Part shown: one piece after another, positions 45,103-55,747 of the stretch | Layout: every line of letters begins with the position of its first letter | How positions within the stretch are numbered: the first letter of the stretch is position 1 | Origin: Thalassia testudinum | Lineage: Eukaryota; Streptophyta; Magnoliopsida; Alismatales; Hydrocharitaceae | DNA: 64,000 bases | Direction of reading: 5' to 3' | Assembly (NCBI GenBank): GCA_037157565.1 | Contig: JAZHRO010000063.1 | Span: forward strand, 87,634,001-87,698,000 | Made by a program: the position numbers and the translations under genes | Notes under the pieces: model-generated | Seen by the model: the letters and a program-made list of their open reading frames with translations, nothing else | What the model was told of the DNA's origin: nothing | Databases searched by the model: none

Positions 45103-47790
45103 TGACGAAAGCCTCATCATGAGCCCTAACTAAATCATTTTGACCTAAGAAAGAGAATAAGAGCTCCTACATAACCTAAAGAAGGGCTTAATTCAAGGAA
45201 TAAGTGTTCTGAGAAGAAAACATGAAATAAAGGTTAAAACTATAATTTTACCAATGCAGTACATAAATGGGATTTATCATAGGCAAAACATAAGTCAAAT
45301 GATCTGAATAAGAAAAAAAGTGGGTTGGTTCAATCATAAATGGGTTAATATGCAGTCTAGGAATTAAATGACATTCTATAACCCTAAAACAGACCCACTT
45401 AATTCAATAAGGTTCTGGTCAAGTTAAAAATCAACTAAACCCTCTAAAATTCATGAAAAAATATCCCCTAGGGTTTAAAACCTTCAATTTTACCTTTGGA
45501 ACCTATTTTGACCTAGATTACGGTCCTAGCTCATTAATTGACCTAAATTGGGTTTGTGTGCAAAATGTCCAATCAAACGAGGTCAAACCTAAAATCAACT
45601 TCACCATTGGATTCCCTAGGTCCAAATTAGGTTTGTACCAAAATTTGGACCTAAGGGGAGGTCATCTTGATCTACTTTGCAAAATAGTACACCCAATTAT
45701 ATTTTGGCCCCTATCTTTTGAAAACCATTACAAAAACACCCCTAACTTCCTCTCCACTATTACAAATAGGTCCCTCCACCATTGATGGGGAGAGATCCTT
45801 CTTCGGCGAGGAATGGTGGGGGAATACTCCCTGATTCCTCAAAGATCTCCTCCCAGATTTGGAAGGGAGATTCTCTAAGGAATTCCCTTCCATCTGAGCT
45901 CAATTGCAATCTTTGATTTGCATCCAATCTCTCGTGCGAACGCAAGAGAGATTTGGATCTCCAACTACCTTCCATCTCTGGCGAGAAGTCGATGGTAGAA
46001 GGTTTGCCCTCCATGCACCAGAAGCTCGACCAGCAACTATAAAAGGATCCCTGGTCCTCTCCGAATCTCTCAAGCTTGATTTAGCCGCAGACTCCGTCAG
46101 AATTCATCTCCCCTCTCCCGCCAAGTATCCTGCAAGCTCTGACGACTTTTCCTCCTCCCTCTTGTTTCTCTGCTGCCACACCAGCAGCAAGGTTCACTTC
46201 GCCTCGTTTTTCTGCGTTGCACCGCACCAGCGCATGCCTTCCTATCCTCCTCATCGCCGTTATCTCCCCCTCAGGGCCGTCCTCTCCAACTACAGCACAA
46301 ACATGCCGTCCGTCTCCTCTGCCTCCCCTTTGCTCTAAGTACTCCAGATAAGCTCCTCGTCTTCCACTCTTTCTTTTCCCCCCTTCTATTTCATAAAACA
46401 CCCCTCGACTGCCACTGTCCACCCGCATCTTCCCCATCTCCGGCCAACCTCCGGCGAGATGCATCCATCGCTCCACGCCTCCACACGTCTTGCCACCAAC
46501 CTCAACATCTCCGCCATCTACTGCTGAACATTTTCCACCCACTCACAGACCGCCACATGCACTCCACACTTCCACCGAACACACCCACTCACACGGTCTC
46601 AAACAGAACTAGGCACGCACGCCTAGGTCGATCTGAGCCACGCTGACCCCCACCTCACCTTCTCCGTGACACGACGAAGGTTCTCCTGTGGTCTGATAGA
46701 GCTGCAAGGCTCCTTTTGTGTCATGCAGGGTCGAGCTCCCGTTCGCCATTAACAAGCACACGAGCTCGCTTGTTCTCTAGCTCCAGGCCACAAGCATCAG
46801 GTTCCAGGCTTCCAGACTGTGCGGATTGAGGGTGAGAGTGAATCTAGCCTGATAGCAAGTGCCGTGAGACCTATAGCATCGTCGATTGTGAAGTCACTCT
46901 CCTGCAGGTGTCAGCAGAAGCGGGTGGGACTTTTAGTCCCACCTCGGTAAGTCATAAGCTTTCTGAGTGGTTTAAGTGGATTTTGTGTTCTCTGCTGTTT
47001 GCCTCGAAATCACTTGGGTGAGTTCCCTCACCTCACCTATCACGCCTCGTCCGTGACATTTAACCTGCGGACCTGGCACCCGGATCCGATTTACCCCTCC
47101 GTGCACTCCTCGTGCACCACACCCACGCCGGTGCGCCTGGACCCAGGCACGCGACCAACCCGATAACCCAGCTTTGGGAGAGTGTACTGAAGAGAGATAC
47201 AGGGAGAGAGAGATGCACGGGGAGGGTAGGGGAATAGGTTTTGCTGTGTGGTGCTTGTGCAGGAAGAGGACACTAAGGGAGGAAGAAGCGCAGCAAGTGA
47301 AGGAAGTAGGACTTAGCCGCCGCAAGTGAAGGAGAAGAAGAAGAAAGACACACTGTAGCAGAGGAGCGGCAAACCAAGAGAAAGAAGAAGAGGAGAGAGT
47401 CAATGGGTAGACGAAGAGGAGAAGCAAGAAAGAGCGGCCAAGCAAAGGAAGAAGAGGAAGAAAAAGAAGAAGGAAACTAAAGAAAAGACAAGGCCAAGAC
47501 TTAGCTGCAGGAAGAGAATCGAGAAGAGAGAAAGCAAAGGAAGGAAAAAGAAGAGGAGCAGGAGCAGCTAAGGAAGAAAAAGAAAAGGAGAACAAGAAAC
47601 CATAGCTGAAGCAGAGCAAAGCAAACAAAAAAAGAGAAGAGACTGAAGGCCAATTTTAAGACGTCTGATACAATATCAGACGTCTAATTCTTTTTGAGCA
47701 TTTTTCTCCATAACATTATCCTGTCATTTCTGAACTAGTTATTGCTTCTCATTAAAAGATGTGTTCTCAAGTTTTGGAATACCCAAATTG
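45103..47790 (+). repeat. 3' LTR of element F, main part
   Basis: Starts TGACGAAAGCCTCATCATGA and matches 34073-36755. The inverted repeat is at 45922-45958 and the TATA box at 46037-46046. The GA-rich block 47220-47640 gives a spurious 218-codon Leu/Ser-rich ORF on the other strand. Two GACGTCT sites are at 47660 and 47679. It is cut at aattg (47786-47790) by G. Confidence 0.9.
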
Positions 47791-48444
47791 TGAAGGTTCT
47801 TCCCTACGAGGAGGGGATGACGTAATAAAATGCGGAAATAAATATATAAAGCAATCTTACAAAAATCAATCGCACAAGTACACAAGTAATTTTAGGTGGA
47901 AACCCAAATCGGGTGAAAACCACCACCTAACCCTCTCGAGTTAGGATTTTCCGATCAACCTAGTTGATGAAATCCACTAACCGAATCACTTTAAAACGAG
48001 GGTGATTCAACCTCAGTACAACCACGCTACAAGTACGAGGGTAGCGTTCCTCAACCCCTTCTCTCCACGAGAAGGATTTTGTCCCACGAAGGAGACGGGA
48101 ATTCGCAAAGCGAATACCCAACAAAATAACAAAGATAAAATAAACAACAAACCTATAGAGCCAACAAAGTAATAAACCTAAGCTTCTATAGGATTTAGGA
48201 AACTCCCCTTTGCAAGGAGTGCGTCGACGATGATGCGGGTGCGTGAGCCACGCAACGGCGCAACTTCTCTCTCGTAGACAACGGCGGGAGAGCGGGTGCG
48301 CAACGGTTTGATGCTCTCAAGATGTAGAACTTGAGCTTAGAGAGCAAGAGCTTCTTGGACACAAGAGTGTGAGAGTGTATAGATAAGTGTGTCTTGTGTC
48401 TTTAAGTGTTTTTCTTGTATGTCTCGGTGTGAAAAGGCTCCCCT

Positions 48445-48454
48445 CTATTTATAG
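48445..48454 (-). promoter_or_regulatory. TATA box of solo LTR G
   Basis: CTATAAATAG on the minus strand, within a tctatttataga palindrome; same in H LTRs. Confidence 0.65.
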
Positions 48455-48566
48455 AGGCCTTAGGAAGGCTTTGGAAGGCTTAGAAAAGCTTCCATAGCCG
48501 TTGGGAACAAAGTCCAAGAGAATCAGGCCAAAATCAGGACAATGATTACATTTGACAGGGTTATCA

Positions 48567-49069
48567 GACGTCTAACTCTGGCATCAGACGTCTGGAAGGC
48601 CACTTTAAGACGTCTGATTTCAAGGTCAGACGTCTGATTCTATGCGGGTTTCTCCCTGACTTGAATCAGATCTAAACAGGGTTTTTGTGCAAGTCCATCA
48701 GACGACATACAGGACGTCTGGCACTAAGCCTGGACGTCTGGAAACCTACTTTTACTGTGGGAATTGATTTCCAAACATTGCAACGGCTAGAAAATCTCTG
48801 AGAGGAGATTTTGGGTCAGCCGAGGCAAAACGGTCATTTATCAGACGTCTGGAAAGGCCTAAGGACGTCTGATAAGGCTCTAATGGTCATAATCTTGACT
48901 GTTTGCTAAGCCAGCCAACGGTCCACTATCTGGACGTCTGGCAAGTCCATCAGATGTCTTCTAAGACGTCTGGACCAAGGTCTGGACGTTTGATTTCATC
49001 AGACAGCCTAACAGTTATCAGACATCTGAAACAACAGTCAGACGTCTTACAATACTTTATCAGACGTCT
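48567..49069. promoter_or_regulatory. Array of twelve GACGTCT sites upstream of the TATA box in G
   Basis: Exact GACGTCT starts at 48567, 48587, 48609, 48629, 48713, 48733, 48844, 48864, 48933, 48965, 49041 and 49063. Several lie in the palindrome CAGACGTCTG. Four pairs are exactly 20 bases apart. The ACGT core is what plant bZIP factors bind. The array lies 113-625 bases upstream of the TATA box in LTR orientation, where an enhancer would sit; that role is inferred. Confidence 0.7.
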
Positions 49070-49501
49070 GATTTGGGAATTAGACGTTTGGAAGTGCTGT
49101 TTGAACCCTATATTGGTTTTCTAAGTATTCTACAGAAAACCTAAGTATCCTAGGGTTGTGCCGGTGTTCCTAGGACACTGTTAGGGTTCTTTGAGGCTCT
49201 TTAACATGAAATATCTAAGGAAATAAAGAGCAACAAAAGAAACGAAAAAATACAAGTACAAAAGAAGGAAATCTATCCTATTCTTCATTTCCTTCCATCT
49301 TCAATCTTTCGCTCCATGCGAACCTCCTCTGTTTTCCGTCAAGCTCCTCCAATCCATCCTGGATGCGAGCTCGAACTCCGTCTAAACACGTCCACATTTG
49401 CAATTGACCTAAAATCTAGGACTCAAATTGCAAATGTTAAATAACACGTGTTTTGTTATCATCAAAACAAATGATCGTGGTGCATTAGCACCAACAAATT
49501 G

Positions 49502-49622
49502 CTCCCTGTGTTCGACTTCGGATACTTTGATTTTCGAGTTATAAATTTTTATTTATTTTCACGAAGAGTTCATCTATATTACAACGAGATATCTGTTAAA
49601 ACATGATCTAGCTGCGTAAACA
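49502..49622 (+). repeat. 3' LTR of element F, end part
   Basis: Resumes gctccctgtgttcgac after G and ends ..GCGTAAACA; matches 36751-36866. The TSD tggag of F follows. Confidence 0.9.
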
Positions 49623-49627
49623 TGGAG

Positions 49628-50991
49628 TGATGGGAGCACCTCGCCGAATGTATCGTCGGAAGTGGAGAAGGTGACGGTGGTCAGTGGCGTCGAGGGTTGG
49701 TTTAGGGAAATAGAGGGAAAGGGCGTGTGTGAGAGAGAGAGTCTAAGACCTACCTCTAAGGGACGAAAAGGGATAGAGAACCCACACCGGTATGGCTATC
49801 GGACGTGGGGAAGACGAAGATCTCCATAGATGAGGCGGCGGTGAAGATAGGGCAGAGGCGACATCGGCCGGTGTTGCGCGATGCGGATGAATGAGAGGAA
49901 GACAACTCGACCACTGGTATTGTGGTTGGGCGATGGGAGAGAGGGATAAGCCGCCGGAGCTTGCAAAGTTGTTGAGACCGGAGGGAAGAGAAGAATGAAG
50001 GGAATCCAGCCCAATTTCAAGCTGAGGGAATGCAGTTGGATCAAGGGCTTCTTAAATAGGTCTCTGGAGAAGGATTTGTGCTTAGAAGCTTGGCTTCCAA
50101 GCAAGTCATGGTTGCTAAAGATGGCAACTTCAAAAGACCCAAATCTCTCATGCATTCGCATGAGAGATTGGGTAAAAATCATGGATCACAGATGGGTTCA
50201 GATTGGAGATCACTCAGAGAATCTCCCATCCAATTTTGGAAGGGATTCTCTGAGCAATCAAGGAGAAACCTCCTTTCAAAGCTCACCGGAGTAGGATTCC
50301 TCCGTTATAATGGTGGAGGGATCTATTTGCAAAGATGATGAAGAAGCTAGGGGGCTAAATGCAAGGGATTTTGAAAGTTAGTGGTAGAAATGTAAATAGA
50401 TAAGAAATTTTTGCAAAGTGGGTCAAGATAAATTCCCCTTAGGTCCAAATTTTGGTAAAAACCTAATTTTGACCTAAGGAATCTAATGGTGAAGTTGGAT
50501 TTTGTGTTTGACCATGTTTGACTGGGTAATTTATGCACAAACCTAATTTAAGGCAAATATCTGTCTAAGACCCCATTTTAGGTCAAGATGGGTTCCAGTG
50601 GCCAATCTGAAGGTTCTAAACCTTATAGAATATTTTTCTATGATTTTTAGAGGGTTTAGGTGAATTTTTTCCTGACCAGAACCTTGGTTAATCAAGTGGG
50701 TCTGTTTTAGGGTTTCAAGAAGTCATTTAATTCACAAGGTACACACAAATCCTTTTCTATCTGATCCAACCCACTTATTATCTTATTAAGACCCTTTGAC
50801 CTTTGTTTAGCCCTTGAGAAAATGCGTGGTTGCACTGCATTGGTAAAATTATAATTTTAACCCTAGTTTCTTATTTTACTCTCAGAATGATTATGCAGTG
50901 AATTAGGACCTTCAGTTGGTTATGTAGGAGCTTTTATTCTCTTCCTTAGGTCAAAATGAGCTACTAAAGGGTCATGATGGTGTTCCCATCA
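49628..50991 (-). repeat. 3' LTR of element D, second part
   Basis: Resumes gatgggagcacc-like sequence after F and matches 57139-58498, ending ggtgttcccatca. The inverted repeat AATCTCTCATGC is at 50142-50169. Sense is the minus strand. ORFs at 49796-50338 lie over the promoter region and have no family resemblance. Confidence 0.9.
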
Positions 50992-51030
50992 TAACACCAT
51001 GCCTAGATTTTGCTAATCCCTTAGCAAAAT
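50992..51030 (-). other. Hairpin plus polypurine tract of element D
   Basis: ATTTTGCTAA-TCCC-TTAGCAAAAT, a perfect 10-base-pair hairpin at 51007-51030. Between it and the LTR the minus strand reads CTAGGCATGGTGTTA, a decayed polypurine tract. Confidence 0.8.
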
Positions 51031-51447
51031 CTTAAGGTTTTAACTATGATTCTAGACCATGTAATCTTTTTGATGCTCAAAATTGTGATGTGTGCTTTCT
51101 TCTGTGGATTAGGTTAGAATGCCAATAGTAGGCCTAGAGGTACTCAAGTACCAACCAAGATCTGGACCTGTCCAGCTCTCACCTAAGTCCCCCGTGAAGG
51201 TTTTTAAGGCTCACAGGAACTATCCTAAGATTCGTTGGACTCCGCGGTTAAAGCACTCGTGCTTGTAACATATTTTAGCCTTGGTTTAGTTTGTAGTGCA
51301 TTTTTGTAAGAGAGAGACAGAGGAATTTTCTTTGTTTGGAGAGCTTTCTCTCTCTTTTATTTTTATTTCTAACTTTGGATTGGCTTCTCAACACGGTCTG
51401 TATCGGATTCCTAGTCCCCATCATCAATCCTCGAAGGGTCTTGGCAA

Positions 51448-51577
51448 TCAATGCTTCAGGATAGCACCACCCATGGCAACCCCCAGAAACCTGGCCTTCG
51501 AGATTTTGAGATAATCCCGCCCATGGCGTTTTGTAGCTAAATCCAGACCTTGGCAATCGACATTTCGGGATAATGCC
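51448..51577 (-). ncRNA. Three tandem 7-bp/7-nt hairpins in the 3' region of D
   Basis: On the sense (minus) strand, in order: CGGCATT-ATCCCGA-AATGTCG (51577-51557), CGGGATT-ATCTCAA-AATCTCG (51518-51498), TGGTGCT-ATCCTGA-AGCATTG (51468-51448). They match hairpins 1-3 of F in order and have the same 59 and 50 base offsets. All stems pair if G-U is allowed. Confidence 0.65.
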
Positions 51578-52812
51578 GCCCATGGCATCCGGACCAACAC
51601 AGGGTGCTTACATGCCCCCGATAGGATATGTAAATATCCTAAGAGACAAGCTTCGAGGAAATGATATCTTATTGTGCATCTTCGAAGGGAAATTCCCACC
51701 TCTCTGTGTCGGGAACTCGTCCAAATCAACTTGTGTTGATCGGCCGCTCCTAATCTAGGTGACCTTTTCAGAATAATTTAAATGCATTTGTGTGATTTTA
51801 ATACTTATGCACACTGAACTAGACTGTGTGTGGATTGGGGTGCTTAGGTTACCGAGTCTCGCAAACTGGAGGCTAGTTAACGAGGTCGAATACTCCCTAA
51901 GTCTTAGACTTAATACTTAAGCTTCTCATTTTCCCCAACCTCTTGAGGACTATCCAAATCTTAGCAAATACTTGAATTTTTAAGCATAGGAGTATAGCCC
52001 AAGAGGCCTAAAATCAGCGTTCCTACTAATCCCTTCTGTATTTCATTAGCACTTTTTTCCTTTCATTTTCTTTTTCTTGATATGGTCTAGAACTCAGTTA
52101 ATTCCTTAATTTCTTATTAATGACTATCTCTTTTCTTTTTCTTTTCAACTTGTGCTCCTTTTTAACATTTTTATCTTCTCCCCTTTTTCTCCTCAAGATT
52201 TGTATGGCCTCAAAATTTTCTCTCCTCTCAATTTTTAGTTCTTTTTCACAATTTTCTATTTTCTTTGGTATTTTTGGAATATGAATATGAGATTTTTTTG
52301 TGAGAACCCTTCTGAACTTTCGCTTTTTGTATGTTTGCACTTTACCCCCCCCATGCCTAAGTTTTGCAATGTCCTCATTGTAAAGGTAGGATGTGAAACA
52401 GGTTTGGGTTCAGGAATTTAGAATAGGATTATCGGGTGGGCGAATGGGTTGTTAATGACAATTACGGATCATTTCAAGCTCTGGCACATGTACCAGAGGT
52501 GGGATCAACTGTTCTAAGATCGAACTCAGGGTGCAATAGACGTGGAGTACAGAAGGATAATTAGAAGGATCTTGGGTTTTTCTGAAATGATGGGTTGCCT
52601 CCCATTAAGCGCTAAATTCAAGACCTTCAGCTGAGCGAAAAATGGTATGGAGAGGGAGTGGTCAAATCAATTGAGTTTTGTAGAACAAGCACCTTGATCA
52701 AAATCCTGGTTGGTCCAACAAAGTGCTTATTCAGATTAACAGGCTGATGATGCATCCCAAACCCAATCAATCTGGTGGGTTGATAAATGTAGATTAAGAG
52801 ATGTGGAATCCA
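51578..52812 (-). other. 3' untranslated region of element D
   Basis: No gene is seen. The CAATG-AGGA-CATTG hairpin (sense) lies at 52367-52380 with GGCATGGGGGGG at its side, and the post-pol block at 52592-52636. A T-rich run (52040-52330) corresponds to the A/G-rich part of F's 3' region. Confidence 0.7.
52592..52636 (-). other. Post-pol block kept in pol-less element D
   Basis: The sense strand reads CGCTCAGCTGAAGG, then AGCGCTTAATGGGAGGCAAC. It is the block found after pol in F (43517-43562), here after the unknown ORF. Confidence 0.7.
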
Positions 52813-54602
52813 TTATATGCTGTGAAGCTTGGAATGATACGAAAGTGTGAATCCAGGGTTAGGTTGAGTCGAATCAGCCTGGTCAGAGTAGGGATCCTCA
52901 AAATAATCAGTGGATGATGCGGAAACACTACAGGAGTGATCAGAGAATGATGGGGCATGATTTGTGGTATGATCAATGTCCAAAACTCGATAAAGATGTA
53001 GAGGCGAATCATTTGCAATCGGCTCAATAAGAGGGGAATCAGAATAGAAATTGAGTCCGGTTGGGGGTCGGGGTTGACAATGGGTTTGAATAGGTTCTGT
53101 ATATGTGGAGGAGATGGCTTCAATAAGAATTGTGTATGAGGGCACTTCTAGTAAAGGTTTAAAGGTGGGTTCATTTAGAGAGTCTGCATAGTAGCCATCA
53201 AATTCGAAGGTAAATGCCTAAAGAGTGTTTATAGGATGAAGAAAATCTGAGTCAAGAAACAATTCGAATTCTGGACTGTAGTCACTCTCGGCACTTTTTG
53301 GTTTTGATTCCTGAGGATCGAAAAGAAATGATTCCATCTCAATGGAACCCGAATTTAAATAAGTGATCTCGGGATTAGGGACCTCAGAGTCAGAGTCTAA
53401 GAATGAATCATGTGAGCTAAGGTCGTAGATTGGCTCGTAGTTGTTAGGAAAGAATGGTTCTCCAAAATCATGGTAAGATTTGAAATCCTCAGAGAAATTG
53501 CAAGACTCAAATTCTGAATCAGATTCGAGATCAGAGGTTCCACCACAGAATAAATCACAACATGTAGACTCAACAACCTGACTTGGGTCTAGCCTATTTG
53601 TAGATTGTGATCTTAAAAAGGTGTCTTTATAGGGTCTGGGCTCAGGCTTTTGGCTTGTGGGGAAGACCCAATCAAAATCCCACTCTTCCAACTCCTTGGT
53701 TTCTGTATCGTAGATTGGCGTGACTTCCATAAAATTAATATGTTTCTCTGAGGATGTTGGAGAGGTGCATTCATCGAATAAAGGCCCAAAAGCATAATCC
53801 CAATTCAAACTTTGATTGTCATTACACAGGGCCTTGTAATTGTCCCAAGAAGATTCAAATCCAGATTCTAGGCTAAGGATGTGGGTTGTATCACTAGAAT
53901 CTAGGTCAGAATTGCCTTTGGGGGTTACCTTATCAGAATAAGGGGTGGGACTTACACCATCAAGAGATTCTGATTCAATCTCCTTCTTATAGGAGTCTAG
54001 GAATTCTATGCTTGGTGAACCAGGGTTTTGGTTTTCTAGGGCTAGCTCAAAATCGTGTTCTCCTTCAATTGGGACTTTCCAACCTAATTCAAGATCAAGC
54101 ATGTTATATTCCATCTGGGTTGGGAATCCACAACAACCTTGTGCCTCAAACCCGGGCTTTGGGAAATCAAATTGATCCTCAATATTAGTCCAAGATGTTT
54201 CATTAACTGTTTGGGGCATGTACGGGTATTTTTGATCGATAACTTATTTTAACAATTTCATCATTTCTTCCCATTTTTCAAGATCATCTTGGTATTTTTC
54301 CCAAAGTACAGAACGTTTCATGCATTGGAGATATTCAAAGTTATGCAGTTTTTCTATCTCAATGTATCCTGTTACGAGAATATCCCGGGTTGATCCCTTT
54401 GTTTTTCTGTTAATAACAATTGGGCACAATTTATGATGAAGGTTGTTGTTGTTGGTACACTAACCTGAATGTCATCTACTGGTTTTGAGGTTTTGTACTC
54501 AATCTCATAAAATTCAAGGGCATCCTCAACCATTCTATCTCTCATAACCAGGCTGCATATTTGAATCAAATGGTGGAATCGAGATGTAGAATAACAATTC
54601 AA
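52813..54602 (-). pseudogene. Unknown acidic ORF of element D
   Basis: The part 54219-53218 is open for 333 codons. The same frame is open upstream to 54429 (one stop, at 54244) and downstream to 52813 (one stop, at 53218). A shift near 54430 links it to 54602-54372. So the ancestral protein had about 595 residues and lay where gag-pol lies in F. It is very rich in Glu, Asp, Ser, Pro and Phe, with repeated SDSE/LDSD patches, a CCDLFCGG motif near 53550, and a charged helix-like N-terminus (EKYQDDLEKWEEMMKLLK). There is no signal peptide, membrane segment or domain I recognise. It shows no evident similarity to B's ORF. Confidence 0.65.
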
Positions 54603-55725
54603 GTTTTAGAATGAAGTGATTTGATCTGGAAGAGATTCCCAATGAAAATATGTGTGTGCTCTAAATAGAAGGAATGAGGGACTGGATGTGATATTGACCC
54701 AATCAAGGCACCCAAAAGATTTTTGGATGACTATGGAGGTTCGGGGCATACGATACCCTTTAGTCAAAAAGCCATCCACCTGAGAATTTCCTAGGCAGCC
54801 ATAGAGGGAGAGTCCCACAAAGACCCCTACTCGGTAGAGCGCCCCCACAAGTAACAGGTTTTCCCCACCCGACCTTTCTTGTCGCTAAGGGTCCAGGTAG
54901 ACCAGAATGGATAACTTGACCTCTTAAGTCTACTAGTTTTATATTCTAATTTGTGCTTTTGATTTCACTTGAATTAGCAGTTGTTTTGACTTATGACCTA
55001 ATTTGGAGGTTGGTTGGCCTATAATGTAGTCCAACTTTACCTGATATGCCCTAAAGATGGCAGAATGACTCCAGGTCAAGACCTAGAAATCACCCTGATT
55101 TGACTTTCAGGTTATTAGGTCCAAGGATTTTAAGATTCAAGTGATTTTAGAGCTTGATTTTATGCTTTTTCTTGATTAGATCTTTTCAATCAAGGGTTTA
55201 GGTAGCACACAAATGCAAGCGGTTTGTTTCCTTTTATGCAGGCAAGTGTGAACTAGCATTCCAAAACCTCAGTGTAGAAACCCTAATTGGCTTTATTTTC
55301 AAGCCCACTTTGATTTTCACAAATGTTCTCCTTGGACTTCAAACAAGAAGTGCATAGTCCAAGAAGATTAGAAATTAAGCGTAATCCCTAATAGGCACAG
55401 GAATTTTGGGGTATGATCTCTAAAATAGAATCGCTTCAACTTCAATGAGATTTGAAACAATTTTCGCAAATAAGGAAACTTGCCTTTTAAATGATAATTA
55501 CTATGAAAAATAAGGCAGGTGATTCCTAATTGATTGTTTCCTTTTTGTTCCCAAGAATAGGAGGTTGATTAGGGAAGAATAGAGAAGTTACCTACCCTAG
55601 AGTGGTTGATTTGTACGGAAGATCTCCTCATGAAGTACCTCACAAAATCACAATAAAGCAAATAAGGAAAGTTAGTGCTCAAATATAATCAAATAATGCA
55701 GAGAATAGTGGTGAATTGCACGTTG
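54603..55725 (-). other. Leader of element D
   Basis: It is similar to the leader of F (GACTCTCCCTCTATGGCTGC near 54800, ggtcgggtgggg near 54870). A small ORF (54848-54606) lies in this conserved stretch, but F has stops in the equivalent frame, so I do not call it a gene. Confidence 0.72.
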
Positions 55726-55744
55726 CTCCCTGGCAACGGTGCCA
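55726..55744 (-). other. Primer-binding site of element D (tRNA-Asp)
   Basis: On the minus strand TGGCACCGTTGCCAGGGAG, identical to the site of B. Confidence 0.87.
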
Positions 55745-55747
55745 AAA

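Larger units (their letters stand above)
47791..49496 (-). mobile_element. G: solo LTR of the H (copia-type) family in the 3' LTR of F
   Basis: 1706 bases with plus-strand ends tgaaggttct and ..gcaccaaca, flanked by a perfect aattg duplication (47786-47790 and 49497-49501). The empty site is seen in F's 5' LTR at 36750. It matches H LTR2 and LTR3 along its length, in minus orientation, and has no interior. The TATA box CTATAAATAG is at 48445-48454. It is the innermost and so probably the youngest insertion of the right-hand stack. Confidence 0.93.
34073..49622 (+). mobile_element. Element F: full-length decayed Athila element in the 3' LTR of D
   Basis: 5' LTR 34073-36866 (2794 bases), primer site 36870, leader, gag from 37980, protease, RT, RNase H and integrase to about 43509, a 3' region with three tandem hairpins, polypurine tract to 45102, and 3' LTR 45103-49622 interrupted by solo LTR G. 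Target duplications are tgaag (34068-34072) and tggag (49623-49627). D's LTR reads on smoothly at both sides. The RT box is FMDE and the integrase Glu is Lys, so the copy is dead even apart from stops. Confidence 0.9.

Noticed and set aside
46972..47628. 218-codon ORF on the minus strand, rich in Leu, Ser and Phe, like a membrane protein
   Set aside because: It is the reverse translation of a GA-rich block in the F LTR. The other LTRs have the same block with different frames and lengths, and no domain is visible.
48567..49069. CRISPR-like array of short repeats
   Set aside because: Repeats are 7-10 bases, palindromic, irregular overall and inside a plant LTR; there are no spacers of constant length and no cas genes.
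54606..54848. 80-codon ORF at the start of D's interior
   Set aside because: It lies in the leader conserved with F, where the equivalent frame has stops; conservation is at the DNA level.
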